DNA of 64,000 nt. Origin: Polytrichum commune. Its lineage: Eukaryota > Streptophyta > Polytrichopsida > Polytrichales > Polytrichaceae. The notes beneath the pieces were generated by a model that did not search any database, had not been told where the DNA came from, and was given only the letters and a program-made list of their open reading frames with translations. Positions 11,101 through 22,420 of this stretch are shown here, piece after piece; within the stretch, counting starts at the first letter, position 1, and every line of letters starts with the position of its first letter. The stretch is taken from contig OX485809.1 of the NCBI GenBank assembly GCA_950295325.1, positions 2,728,001-2,792,000 of the forward strand, in the 5' to 3' direction. The position numbers and the translations under genes were made by a program.

Positions 11101-12197
11101 GATCGCCTCTTTGGCTGCACGGAGCTCCTCTAGTGTTGGATCCTCATCACCTCTCTGTTCATGCAATTTACACGATCACATTTCTTCCTCATCCAACACT
11201 TTGTGCACCATGTTGGTACCAATTTCATCAAAGAAGAAAGATAATGTAGGTCACCTTTGGAGCAAGGCTCTTCCTTGGTGTTCCGGTGCCCCGGTTGTAA
11301 CCTACTTGATTAAAAAATGAGCAATAATTGGAGAAGAAAGATGCTGCTGCATCATCCATAGCCACTATTAAAAAAATTGTATTTTCAGTACCTTCGGCTG
11401 GTCTTGCACCGTTGTTTCTAAGGCAGGCTGCGAGTTGCTCATCACCGAGTGCTTACTGTTGCGGCCACTCTCTGTTCGATTCTCAACCTGCCAGTTCACC
11501 GTGCGAATTCGGAATAGTTATTAACTCCACTTCATCACAGTATCAAATCATTACAAAAAAATTATCTGGCTATATGTAGCTCGTGTGATGATTTCAGTAA
11601 AATCTTCATCTTTGATGGGAAGAAAAGGTCACCAGCTCCACAATACAAATATGGGAAGCTGATGGTCACCCATTCACTCACCAGGTCATCCGGGATTGCG
11701 GACGACTTCAATTCTGGAACAGCCAAATTCTCATGTTGCGACCCGTGGTTCACTCTCGAGCGCTCAGTAGCATCCGGACCTTTGTGAGTAATCTTCGAGC
11801 CATTTGTAGATGTTGTTGAGATTGCAAGCCTTGCAGCAGTTCCGGTGCCACCCTCCAATTGCGTAGGAGGATTAGCGGCCACGTTCATCAAAGCTTGCTG
11901 AGAAGGGTTTATTACTTCGCCAGATATGCTTGGGGCTGGGCTGAATCTTGCGAGAGGAGGCTGGGTCGAGGAGGGCAATTCTTTACGGGGCGCCATAACT
12001 TTTTCCAAGGAAAGGGATGACGATGGGTGCGTGGTGAAGGAGAATCTTAGCAACAAGGAGGATGTGAAAGGATCGTTGTCGCTCCTGTAGCTCTGATGGA
12101 GGAGCACCATCAGCGCCATGAACATCGTTGCTCCGACGACATGCGCCGAACGTTGATGGTTCCTGCAACACATGCATATCCTTGTTGTGCCTGCCAT
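8172..12197 (-). CDS. GT47 exostosin-family glycosyltransferase, 560 aa, four exons
   Basis: Exons on the minus strand: 12197-11682, 11154-11027, 10204-9856, 8861-8172. Splice phases agree throughout and the sum is 560 codons plus stop. The N-terminus is that of a type II Golgi membrane protein: a short basic tail, a hydrophobic segment at about residues 19-33 (VVGATMFMALMVLL), then a Ser/Pro/Thr-rich stem to about 172. The motif SYELMEK-x3-KVYVYRDG begins at 216 and opens the exostosin domain. CHDWGPA spans 328-334 across the last splice junction, followed by RDHPTLRRN. FFAGQMHGRVR and GFEVNSPRIVESIYYDCVPV (about 450-470) are the sugar-nucleotide-binding-side motifs of the family. Family members build wall polysaccharides such as xylan, xyloglucan or pectin side chains; donor and acceptor cannot be told here. 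The start at 12197 is preceded by a TATA element about 100 bases upstream. Confidence 0.9.
9246..9486. mobile_element. Short TIR element (MITE) in intron 3 of the GT47 gene
   Basis: The ends are inverted copies: GGGGATTGCTAAATCAACCA on the left and, reverse-complemented, GGGGATTGTTAAATCGACCA on the right, with weaker pairing continuing to a shared TCACATGACCTA block. Flanking 8-mers are AGAAGATA and AAAAGATA (7 of 8), which fits an 8-bp target duplication such as hAT elements make. It has no transposase frame. Length is 241 bp. Confidence 0.7.
10590..10710. repeat. Diverged single copy of the 3.4-4.3 kb repeat
   Basis: The order of motifs (GAATTACGGATGA, CCATGGGTGAACGA, ATAACCCTTTTGTTCTTGGATG) follows the unit seen tandemly repeated at 3785-4320. 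It lies within intron 2 of the GT47 gene. Confidence 0.5.
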
Positions 12198-12294
12198 TTC
12201 TAAAGAATTGGCTTATTTCCTGTCTTGATGATTCTTGCCAGAAGTGAGGAGAAGAACAACAACGGAAATGATACAATTTGAGGGATCCCTGCCT

Positions 12295-12303
12295 CTTTTT
12301 ATA
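12295..12303 (-). promoter_or_regulatory. Probable TATA box of the GT47 gene
   Basis: On the minus strand this reads TATAAAAAG, about 98 bases before the ATG at 12197. Transcription would be expected to start near 12265-12270, giving a short 5' UTR. The corresponding position in the two upstream copies of this region reads CATAAAAGG (near 12596) and GATAAAAGG (near 13100). Confidence 0.6.
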
Positions 12304-12912
12304 AATCCTCACGGCCCAAATACTCCATGGTCGGCCCAAGAGCTGGTTTCGGTGATGAACTTGATTCTTTCTTTGTAACGCCACCAAACATGACGATGAT
12401 TCACATAAGCGTCGTAATGAAGTGAACCTGGTAGCTTTCGAACCTCTGTACAAACTGCGAAGTGATATTCTTGATGTCCGCCAATTTTGATCAAAGAAAT
12501 TCGGCAGCTGGTCCTCTTCCTGTTCTGAATTCCAGCACTCACTGAAGAGAAGACGAACAGCGGGAGATGATGTAATTTGAGTGTGCCCTCCTGCCTTTTA
12601 TGGATCCCTCACGTCCCAATTACTCCATTTCCTGCCTAAGCGCTGGTTCCGGTGATGAATGTGATTCTTCGTAACGCCACATAAGCGAAGTGAACTGGAC
12701 CTGGTAGCTCCCAAATTTCTGTATAAACGAGAATCCGGAACGTCTGGTTTCAAGTCCCCGCACTCAATTTCGAAGCTCATGCCCTGCTCTACCGATACCA
12801 AAAGCTTGGTCACTTGAGAGAATCCAAGAATTTGCATCAAAACGTGCAATTTTGGGACAAAACCAAGACCCCAGAATTCGCAAACATCCAGCTCTCTCAA
12901 AATCTCTTCACC

Positions 12913-13011
12913 TCAACATACGACATCCAGCGCCGAGAACACTAAGCAACTCACATGCGCCAAAAGCTGATGACTCCTGCACCACATCCGTATCCTTGTT
13001 GTGTCTGCCAT
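12913..13011 (-). pseudogene. Fossil copy of the GT47 start codon and first codons
   Basis: On the minus strand an ATG at 13011 opens 32 codons and ends in TGA at 12913. The first residues, MADTTRIRMWCRSHQ, match the GT47 N-terminus MAGTTRICMCCRNHQ. The match then fades before the membrane segment. It is the truncated start of exon 1 carried along in copy 3 of the duplicated promoter region. If this copy's promoter were active it would produce a short upstream reading frame. Confidence 0.75.
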
Positions 13012-13639
13012 TTCTCTAATTCCTGTCTTTGATCATTGCTGCCAGAACTGAAGAGAAGAAGAGGAACGGAGATGATGCACTTTGAGAATTCCCTGCTGCC
13101 CTTTTATCAATTCCTCACGCCCCAATTACTGCATGCTCGACCCATAATTTGATTTTTTGTAACGCCGCCAAACATTACGTGGTTCGCATAAGCACCGGAG
13201 TGAAGTGGAGCTGGTAGCTCTCGAATTTCTGTGCAAACCGCGATGTGAAAGTCGTAACGTCTGCTTTCAAATCCCGCACTCAATTCCGAAGTGCACAGCC
13301 AAGTCCAAGCCCTCCGAATGTTCACCACCGATACCAGAAGCTCGGTCTTTGGCGGTTATTCATTCGCACATGAGAGAGTCCAAGAGATTGCAACACGTGC
13401 ACTTTTGGGACAAATTCAAGACTCCAGAGATTGCGAAGCTTTTAGCTCTCTTGAAAACTCCTGAACTCATCACACGACAGCCAGCGCCAAGAACACTAAT
13501 CAACCCATCGAAGCTCATCTACAGCCTAAGCATCATCATCGCCTCCTCCCTGTCAACCGTTTGACACCCGAAATTGAAACCAAACACCGAGCGCCTAACA
13601 GATCACCCCCAAAACCTAATCTTCACCAACCAGCGGAAC

Positions 13640-14600
13640 TTCAACTGGACCTTGGCATCCACAATCGAAGCATTCAACCCTTCACCCTTCCACCAAGTTC
13701 CAAGATTGTGTCTACAGATGAGGTCCAGTAATTCCAGACTAATTAATCACCAACGATCAGACACACATTATAAATTTTTCCATAAATTGCAAATTAATTA
13801 TCAGGATGCAACCTAACTCCTACCTTGGCATCCCCAATTGCAGCATTCAACCCTTCACCCTTGCAACAGCTTCCAAAATATTCCTGTCTACACAACTTGG
13901 GTTATTCCAGATAATAAATTACCAATGATCATCAGACACACTTGAATGTTTTCATCGATTGCACAGCAATTAATGGAGACAGAAACCCCTACCAAGGTCA
14001 TGTCTACACAGGTCCGGTAGTTCCAGTCAAATTAATCACCAATGATCAGACACACAACAAATTTTTCCATCGATTGCATAGCAATTTTCAGGGTGCAAAT
14101 TACTCCAACCTTGGCATCCACAATTGAAGCATTATTCAAACCCTTCACCCTTGCAACAGGTTCCAAGATATTCCTGTCTACACAGATCGGGTTATTAATC
14201 CAGACGAAAATTTACCAATGATCCGGAACACACACACTACTTTCTTTCTTTTTCCCATAGATTGCACAGCAACTAGGAGGCAAACTCCTACCTTGACATC
14301 CACAATCGAAGCACTGAACTCTTCACCTTTTGCAACAGGTTTCAAGATCAGGTCCACACAGGTTCAGTAATTACAGACTAATCAATTACCAATGATCAGA
14401 CACACACACTAATTTTTCCATCGATTTCACAGCAGTTATGAGGATGCAAACTCCCACGTTGGCATCCACGATCGAAACATTCAACCCTTCACCCTGGCAA
14501 CAGGTCCCGAGGTCATGTCTACTACGTACACAGGTCCGGTAATTGTTCCAAACTACTTAACTGCCAATGACCACACACTGAACTAATTAACCCGACTTTC
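13640..14600. repeat. Tandem repeat, units about 118-178 bp, roughly six copies
   Basis: The marker CCAATGATCAGACACAC or a close variant recurs at about 13750, 13921, 14039, 14214, 14388 and 14567. Between markers each unit carries TTTTTCCATCGATTGCACAGCAA, CCTACCTTGGCATCCACAAT, GAAGCATTCAACCCTTCACC and CAACAGGTTCCAAGAT blocks. One unit is shortened to about 118 bp. No open frame crosses the array. It begins directly behind the duplicated GT47 promoter block. Confidence 0.85.
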
Positions 14601-14949
14601 ATCAGATTGCCGCTTGCACAAGAATTCCTCAGGATGCAGATCTTTCCCAAAAGCATGGCGCTCCTTTCTAGAGATCCATGATGAGAACCACCACGTGGAA
14701 GTTGGAAGAAGAAGGTGAAGGAGAATCGAACACCGCAGATTCCTATCCAAGCTGCATGCAGCATGTGTTGCAATTTCCAAGGTATTGCTCCGAAATCAAG
14801 GAGAGGGATCCAGGTCTTGCTTAATTCATGGTCCCTCCTTATGATCACAGTAACTGCAATGTACAGACTTACCTGAGTGCAGCTCGAACGTGAAAATCTG
14901 CACACTCGTCGGCGAAGATTCAGGTGTTTTCCTTTCTTATTACCTCGAG

Positions 14950-15900
14950 ATAAACCTCGCCTACGTGCACAGTTAGATTATTAGTAGGCTTCATGGGCTT
15001 CTCGTGGAATACTATGAAGTAGGTACACGTGTATTAAGGTAGGATGGGTCTTAAATGGATAGTTTTTTTCCAACTAGTCCACTTCTCCTAGGACATGAAA
15101 CACGCTATTAGTACCAGATGGTTAGCAAATCCAACATAACATTACTAAGGAGTTGCACTCTGTGGGCTCTGAGAATCTCTGGGGTGGACTCTTCATACCA
15201 CATGCGCACTAACGTCAGTGTAAGAAAGCCTAGGTATTATTTGAGGTATTAGTGTACATGTTGCACGTAAGGGAGAGGTATTAATTTTCTATAATGTGCA
15301 TGTTAAAAACTACTATAATATTTTTTTGAAGTAAAGGTAGATGTCATTGAACAAAAGGGTGCTCTAAGATTCAGAGAAAACATTGACACTAGATGTGTTA
15401 GTTTCATCCAATTCACATTCATCCATTCTTTTTATATGGTAAAAGTTGTTAATGACTCCTTTGTCCATTATTATTAGGGTTTGCATTTGGGTTCTAGGAC
15501 AAGCTAGAGACTCTAGGAGTGCTCATGGGCTCCCTTGGGTTTTGCTCTCCATATTGTGACCAAGTTATTATGCTCTTATCTTTGTTTGTTTGATGAAATC
15601 ATTGAGTTCATCCTATGAATGAAAAAAAAGATCAATGACTTTCTCATTAGGAAGTGAACATACATTTTACATGTAATAAAGGTATAATTAAATCATGATT
15701 TGCATTTGTATATGTAGTGGAGGCATTTATCACATTAAATTGTAAAGGTCAATATAATTACATGAGCACATTTTCGAGCATGTCGTTAATACATGTACAT
15801 TTGTTTTTCTCTATAAACTACTTGCATATAAGAGGTTTAATCTCAAAGTGACTCATACATGTCATTTAGGTTTCCAATGAAGAGTGTCCCCCCCCCCCCC
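14950..15900. other. AT-rich spacer without a visible gene
   Basis: I see no gene, RNA or clear element. It contains a GAGGTATTA motif repeated at about 15241 and 15273 and ends in a run of 13 C at 15888-15900 next to a TIR element. Confidence 0.5.
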
Positions 15901-15902
15901 TC

Positions 15903-16441
15903 CCCGAGTACGCAACTCATGTATTATATGGCCTTGTTTATAATAACTTATAATGCATTTTAGTCCAATCTTGAGTGATATGATTTGTTTTAATGTACAA
16001 AACTCTTGTAGCCCTTCTAACTCGACAAGCAATCCAACATGTAATAAATAAAGGAAATGAATTTCCTTGAAGCCTATAATTCTATTAAAAACCTAATTAT
16101 ATGATTTTTAATACAAATTTTATTTTTTATTATAAATAAAAAAATTCCAATGATTTTTATTTTTAATTGGAGGCAACTACTCGTGTGGATCTTTAAAAAT
16201 TAGATGCTCTACAAGGTTAAAAAAAAGGTGTTTCAATTCTTTATATACTTTGTGGAGATTGTTTTTTTAATAAATATGCAACCCAACATTTTCTACATCT
16301 CATTTTATTTAATTTGGTCTTCACCCAACTTTTTGGTTCTTTTATTTTTGTATAATTTGATATGATTTTCACACAAGTCGTCTTCTAAGCTGTTTTAATG
16401 CCAATGCCCCCTGCATATAATAAAGGAGTTGCGTACTTGGA
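15903..16441. mobile_element. TIR element copy 1 of a 540-560 bp family
   Basis: The left end is CCCGAGTACGCAACTCATG and the right end, reverse-complemented, is TCCAAGTACGCAACTCC. It is homologous over its whole length to the copy at 16494-17050, sharing TTTTAGTCCAAT-TTGAGTGATA, TGTAGCCCTTCTAAC, AAAAACCTAATTATATGATT and TAAATATGCAACCCAAC blocks. The ends have diverged and no target duplication is visible. No transposase frame is present. Confidence 0.7.
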
Positions 16442-16493
16442 CCATACTCTAGGTTGAGCATGTAATCATGAGATACACAAACCTTGAACTAGG

Positions 16494-17050
16494 CCCGGGT
16501 ACGCAACTCCCGTATTATATGGTCCTAATTATAATCACTTATAATGCGTTTTAGTCCAATATTGAGTGATACAATTTGTTTTAATGTAGGAAACCCTTGT
16601 AGCCCTTCTAACAAGGAATCCAAAGATGTAATTATATATAGGAAATGAATATATTTTGAAGCATATAATTGCATTAAAAACCTAATTATATGATTTTTTT
16701 TAATACATGTACCATAGGTCAAACTACCCAACTTTTTGGACTTTTTAATAAAATTTTAACATTGTGAATGAATTATAATTTTAATGGGAGGCTTAATAAA
16801 TATGCAACCCAACTTTTTTTTTCATCTCATTTATTTAATTTGGTCTTCACCCAACTTTTTTTCATCTCATTTTATTTAATTTGGTCTTTACCCAACTTTT
16901 TTTTCATCTCATTTTATTTAATTTGGTCTTCACCCAACTTTTTGATCATTTTAATTTGATATAATTTGATATAATTTTTACAAAAGCCGTCCTCTAAGCC
17001 GTTTTAAGTACGATGCCCCCTGCGTATAATATGGGAGTTGCGTACCCGGG
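16494..17050. mobile_element. TIR element copy 2 with perfect ends and 8-bp target duplication
   Basis: Perfect 18-bp inverted ends, CCCGGGTACGCAACTCCC and its complement, enclose 557 bp. The flanks are GAACTAGG at 16486-16493 and GAACTAGG at 17051-17058, an exact 8-bp duplication. An 8-bp duplication is typical of hAT and P superfamilies; the CCCGGG terminus is not the usual hAT end, so the class is open. It lacks coding sequence and so is a non-autonomous element. It contains a threefold repeat of about 42 bp at 16808-16945. Confidence 0.9.
16808..16945. repeat. Three-copy 42-bp repeat inside TIR element copy 2
   Basis: CCCAACTTTTTTTCATCTC and the following TTTATTTAATTTGGTCTTCA recur at about 16808, 16850, 16891 and (partial) 16933. 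Copy 1 of the element has the block once, so the expansion happened after the copies separated. Confidence 0.85.
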
Positions 17051-17932
17051 GAACTAGGAGACTCAAATTCACGCTAAGCTCCTTACATCCCATGGTTTTG
17101 TTCTTAGGGCCCATATGCTATGAAATCGAGATTGTATCCGCTTTTCTCATAATTGTTGGAGCTCAAATGAAGATCTTATCTATAATCCAAGTGAAGGAAT
17201 TCATGCTCATTATGCGGCCATATAGGTCTCTTAGTTATGGATATGAATGATGATCTCAAAATGGTTATCATATTCTAAGCATGTAGTCAAATCTCTTTTG
17301 AAATCATACTCTTTTTAGTATCCGTTCTTCGAGCCACATTTCATTACACACCACTCACATATAGGCATACAATTAAAATAAGTAACCAAATTAAGTATGT
17401 CTACCCTAATCACAATAGCCTAAGTACTTACAAACCCTTCTAACTTTGTATGTGGTCCTACTGGGTGCTTCCAATTCCACATGGAATTTTTTCGACCGTT
17501 GCATTAAATCAGAATTTATAAGTATAATATGATTAAATTAGCAAATTATGAAAATTGTATGCACATTGCCATGTCAACTTTCAAAATTGAACTTGAGATG
17601 CAAAATATATGAGTTTAGTTGAGTTTTTATCTTTTTAAATAATCACATAGGAAAGTGCACCATTTGTCTTCAGTATTGCACCTCAAATAATGATTATCGT
17701 ATTTTGACTACGTAACCAATTCATTCTCATCATAACACACTAGTTTGATATGTATTATCCCAACCCATTCATGGCCCCCATGTGGTCCTCTCATCATTCA
17801 TAGTGAGTGGGAATGGTGTAACAACAATCACCACTGCCATGACAACGTCCCATTCAATAACACCTATGTATATGAAATATGAATCTTAATTGAAACATAG
17901 TTGATGTTGCTTACAAATAAATAAATAAACAA

Positions 17933-17940
17933 ATATATAT

Positions 17941-17985
<45 letters not shown>

Positions 17986-17993
17986 GAGAGAGA
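17933..17993. repeat. (ATAG)n microsatellite
   Basis: About twelve GATA tetranucleotides preceded by a short TA run and followed by a GA run. Confidence 0.95.
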
Positions 17994-18491
17994 TTCATGG
18001 TCTAAATGCATATTTTTTGTATAATTTTTCCAATTTGTGTAAAAATAAAAATAAATACTACCCTACCATATTGATTTAGAATGAAAAACAAATTATCAAA
18101 CACAAGACATTTTACTTTTTATTAGATCTTTATAAATAAAAATTATTATTATTCAATGAGTAAAGAAGGTTACTAGATATACATGCCATTATATTTCACA
18201 TTTCATATTTCATATTTTATTTCTTGATAATGTAAAAAAAATGAAACATGTATGGAACACATGTCATTTTGTTTCAAACTATTTATTTGAATAGTTTAAA
18301 ATGATATTTGTTTGATAGATGTTTTAGTTTTGTCAAACTATTTATTTCAAACACATGCCACATAATAAAAAAATTGCTCACAAAACAAGTAATAAAAGAT
18401 GATACGGTATTAAAGTAAATTACGATTCAACACACAAAGTGTTGAACTTGCCACAATACTAATATGAACTCAACCAATGAGATGTTAGCCT

Positions 18492-19208
18492 GGGGGGGGG
18501 GCACTCATAGTAAAATTTTGGAGACACATGTGACAACCACTTATTTTCAAGGGGAATATTATCTTTAAGAATTAGAATATTATGAGTCCGTAAAGTAGAA
18601 AAAATCTACTGAGCTTAAAATTTTAATACCCTGTTGGTAATTAGACTTCTAGAACACATTCAACATTAAATACCCTTTTATATTACAAATTTTTGATAGC
18701 CTTTAATTTTTAGCGAAGGTACGGGGTGCATTGTGAATTGGCATTTCAACAACATGATTGCATTGTTGTGGTATGGCAAGAAGAAAACACAATAGAGCTT
18801 AATTACACCAACAAGATTGTAATGGAGAATGCAAGTAGAGTGTAACCTTAAAATTTAATGGTTTAAGAAACACAATTGTCCAACATTTGCAAAAGAATTT
18901 CAAACATCAAATATTGTTTTAAATAAACCCCTTCGTGTCAATGTTTAAATATAATGAAGTTCAAAGTATTATTAATGAAGAGGATCCTTCATGAAACAAA
19001 ATTGAGCCCTCCATCTTCTTTGATGAAGCAAAATGTGGTCCCTTACACATGTTATATTGCATAGTATTTTTTTATAATTGTTTTCTAACATTAGTTCACC
19101 CCCTATATTTGATATAGAATTCTTCTAAATTTTACCTTGAATGAATATTAAATACCTTATATTTATCACATGTCGTTTCTAAAATATTGCTAGTGCCCCC
19201 CTCCCCCC
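18492..19208. mobile_element. Possible TIR element with G/C-run termini
   Basis: The left end has a run of G then GCACTCATAGTAAAATTTTGG. The right end, reverse-complemented, is a G-rich run then GCACTAGCAATATTTTAG. Allowing a 3-base indel, about 14 of 17 positions after the G run agree. The interior is AT-rich with no open frame. No target duplication is clear, so this is tentative. Confidence 0.4.
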
Positions 19209-19470
19209 GGGGGTGCTAGGCAATGCCTATAGGTAAAGTGATCAAGTGACGGGTCCAACAATCATGTACATCTTTTAAATATCAATTAAAATTTCAATTT
19301 TCCTCCAAATGTTTTAACAAAAATGAAATTGTCATTTGTTTGAAACATATATATCTCTTTCTATTCACCATATGGCTCCACTACTTCAGAATTGGTCACT
19401 AGTTTGACTATCTTGGAAAAATGGTTTTAAGATATTTTAATACTATATGGCTTTCTTAATTCATATAAGT

Positions 19471-19490
19471 GTTGTTGTTGTTGTTGTTGT
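19471..19490. repeat. (TTG)n microsatellite
   Basis: Seven GTT/TTG units in a non-coding region. Confidence 0.9.
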
Positions 19491-19615
19491 GTAACTTTGG
19501 TATTTGAACCTCAATGTTAAGATTATGGATGAGTTTGTATAATTTTTATTCAATTTCTAATAATCTTGGATATGTTGTCGAGGTTAAGCCACTTGAAGTT
19601 CCCCTACACGTTTGG

Positions 19616-19640
19616 AAACAACAAACAAACAAACAAACAA
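19616..19640. repeat. (CAAA)n microsatellite
   Basis: Six CAAA units, non-coding. Confidence 0.9.
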
Positions 19641-19699
19641 TTTCATAAGTACACCCATCATTTGAAACACAGACGCGTGCACGACGCCCTCTTACTCCC

Positions 19700-20950
19700 T
19701 CCATCTCCAACAATTTGCATCTACAAACATAGGCCATAAGACATTGTAACCCAAGTTGGCTTCAGTTATGCTTTTCAAACTTGAATTTACCTTTTGTAAT
19801 ATATCACAACTTTGGTGGAAATAGCATTGACAAACTTCGTCTTGAGTCAACCCTCTTATGTGTAGTGTTGGAGACAAGAACCTTTGGTGAAATATTATTG
19901 TATGTTGGTCAACCAAGGTTCACAAGGGTTGGAGTAAATATGGGCATGTTTGTCTCTAAGTTAGATATATGGGCTCACTTTAGACTCATCTGCCTTAAAA
20001 AAGAGCAAGTGGATATAAAAGACATATGTGATTTACTTTGTACACACACATCTTGGAATTTGTTGGTTCATACATGTTTGAGTAAAACAATTATAGGGCG
20101 TTTCTCATTGTTTGCAGTTGTGGAGGTGCTTACATTGAGTTTCACTTGCTTATATGAGAGTGCCCAACAATCAAAAGATTGATTTTTCTCTTTGAAGGAC
20201 TTAGGATCCTCCTTCATATCGTTAAGGATTTTACAACGTTCTCAACTTACTTGGATTTGCATTGATGTTACAATCTTCGTCCCAGTCCACACAACCCAAG
20301 TTTTAGGTATGTTTACCATCTTCATCCTCATTAGTTTGCTTGACTATGCACAACTCTTTGTGAGATTTGTATTATAAATCAAAGCACTATTAAAGTGAAA
20401 AGGTGGTTGTTTTACTTAGATTTTTTTATACATGGTTTTGGATAATATATCATGTAAACAATACATAGATTGGTCTAATTTTATATGTGTAATGTTAATT
20501 TGAAGTAAATATATAGTTGAGCATAACCTCATATAGTTTTATTTTTAATTTTATGTCCAATGCAATTGATTTTTGGGGTATATGGACCTTAAAAATAAGA
20601 ATGTATAATAAAGAAGAGACATTCAATCATTCATAATGTAGATTATTTGAGGTATTCAATGACATGTAAATATAGTGATTTAAAAATGTTCAGGTATGTG
20701 TAAAATAACTTGTATTCAAATCGGGTAGTCAAAATATGATTAATTTTGACCTTCAATTTTGTATTCTCCCTTTAATAAGTGTACCCACGTGTGGATACTT
20801 CCTAGATATTGATGTTCAAGGTATTTTATTTTTATAGACAATGTGAGTGGTATCTTTATCACGATTGCATAGTGGTTCCATGGGACCTCGTCTTTTGTCA
20901 TAGGATTAATTTGTATCTAGAGTAATTACGATTTTCAACTTATAAGATTA
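19700..20950. other. Spacer without a supported gene
   Basis: Short open frames occur (for example 19781-20182 on the plus strand) but their translations have no recognisable domain, odd composition and no splice context, so I do not call a gene. Confidence 0.4.
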
Positions 20951-20951
20951 T

Positions 20952-21434
20952 GTGTTATGCGCAGGGCCACACTCCAAATTAAGATCCAATTATCTCTCCA
21001 TCTCCACTCTTGTAAACAAGAGTCTGACTATTGGGGTAAAAGACAATTACATTTGCGTACACAAACAACAAGAGTTTGAGCTTCAAAACATGACCATGTC
21101 TCATTTGCACAATTCACACACTTACACATCGTTGAAAGATATTCTAGACACTTCCTCCCCTATTGGAAGCAAACAACACCTCAAAGCTTTCCACTCTCTT
21201 CCCGATATCCATAATGTTCGCATGAAAAATCCTTTGGTGGAAAAAGCTGCAAAGGTTTACTTGGCTGTGGGTAACAACATTCAACAAGAACAACACCCTG
21301 TTGTACAACCTTCTAGCTTGTTCTCCTCTTTTTTGAAGACCATGCGATCTCCATTTGGAATAACACACAAGAGCTTTCACAAAGTTTGGGGAGGTGCATT
21401 CGTTTGGTTGTGGCAAATGTGCATTAAGTGTTGA
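20952..21434 (+). pseudogene. Possible exon or fragment of an uncharacterised plant protein
   Basis: An open stretch ends in TGA at 21432-21434. The first ATG in frame is at about 21091, and an AG that could be a splice acceptor lies at about 20963. The translated part contains SLKDILDTSSP, then a spacer, then VRMKNPLVEKAAKVYL. I recall a plant family of unknown function with the same order (a Ser-x-x-Asp-Ile/Leu-Leu motif followed by an IKNPLVK-AA-AYL motif), but cannot confirm it. There is no clear promoter, further exons were not found, and the surroundings are repeats. It may be a small gene, a last exon or a decayed copy. Confidence 0.35.
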
Positions 21435-22149
21435 AGGAGGCAAATTATTCTACATTGTGGATATGGTTGAAGGAGCTACACAATGTGACATCATAATGGA
21501 TATAGACTTATGATGAAGGTGGCTTGGAGTAAGCCTCTAAAATGATGTAGTTTTTTTAATCTTTTAATTGATTAATCATTTAATCATTTATTTTTTGTTT
21601 TATGATGAGGACAACGCGTATGGTTGGTGTCTCTTTTAAGGAAGAATGTGATATTTCATATTTAGCTTGAGACTAGATGAGGAAGAAGTGAGTTGTGTTT
21701 TGGAGAAACTTGTGATATGAGCAAATCCTCATCGATGGTCTTTACGACATGGTTGCAATCGCTTATTAAGGAAACATGTTTTTGTTTTTTTTTTGTTTTT
21801 CTTGGTATGAACTTCTTGACTACCAGTATTGAAGAATCAACCTCACTTTGGATTTGAAATTAAACAAGGTTAGATACCTTTGAAGGACCCTAAATCCTAG
21901 AATTTAGAATTAGAGATTTTTGTGTTCTTTATCTTCATATAAGAACCAAATTATGTATCACTCACTTTTGTTTGCGATTGTTCATCATTAATTTTTGTTC
22001 ACCTATAGCCTTGAGAATTCCACATCATTTTCAACAAATGACATGAAAAAATCTAATACCACAATTAACATGTAGTTGTTGAAGTGAACCTCATGCATGT
22101 GTTGCCAAAAGACTACTTCTAAATTCTAACTTAAGGTGTTGAAAGCTTT

Positions 22150-22420
22150 TGTTAATTAGACCCTTACATTTAGTTGGTGTTTGGTTTGATGAGGATCAAA
22201 GAACAAACACCATAAGACATATGTTTAAAAAATATTGAACCATGTCATTAAATTCTTTACCACTACTCCATACTCAATTGGGAGGATTTATGTGTTCAAT
22301 TAAGGTATCAACAAACATGCACTCCCGATAACCATAACTAAATCACAAGAGGTATGGTTGCGCAAATATAATCTAATTGCTAGAAGTTGGAGAACATGCA
22401 AATAAAAAATCCAAACAACA
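22150..22420. repeat. Dispersed repeat, copy A
   Basis: It shares motif order with 22495-22860: TGATGAGGATCAAAGA-CAAAC, AAGACA-ATGTTT, CTCAATTGGGAGGA, CAACAAACATGCACT, ATAACCATAACTA and TAATTGCTAGAA-TTGGAGAACATG. No coding capacity and no clear ends. Confidence 0.7.

Larger units (their letters stand above)
12200..13500 (-). repeat. Triplicated promoter/5' UTR of the GT47 gene
   Basis: Three direct copies lie behind the gene. Copy 1 (about 12200-12540) is the active 5' flank. Copy 2 is about 12540-12935 and copy 3 about 12935-13500. Shared landmarks in each copy: a GAAGAGAAGA-type 5' UTR block (12240, 12545, 13038), a TATAAAA-like element, CCTCACG-CCCAA-TACT (12308, 12608, 13113), a GTAACGCC block (12374, 12670, 13158) and a GTAGCTCTCGAATTTCTGT-like block (12430, 12706, 13213). 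Copies 2 and 3 share further sequence (CCGATACCA-AAGCT, CACTTTTGGGACAAA). The units are about 300-480 bp and clearly diverged, so this is not a recent event. Confidence 0.8.

Noticed and set aside
14522-14905. Minus-strand open frame behind the 170-bp array
   Set aside because: No domain, no splice context and it runs into the repeat array. A plus-strand Lys-rich stretch (about 14706-14790) was also considered, but it is too short to support.
16768-16959. Open frame encoding FFFISFYLIWS repeats
   Set aside because: It is only the 42-bp transposon-internal repeat read in one frame.
19781-20182. 133-codon plus-strand open frame
   Set aside because: No known motif, no promoter or splice evidence, and typical of chance frames in AT-rich DNA.
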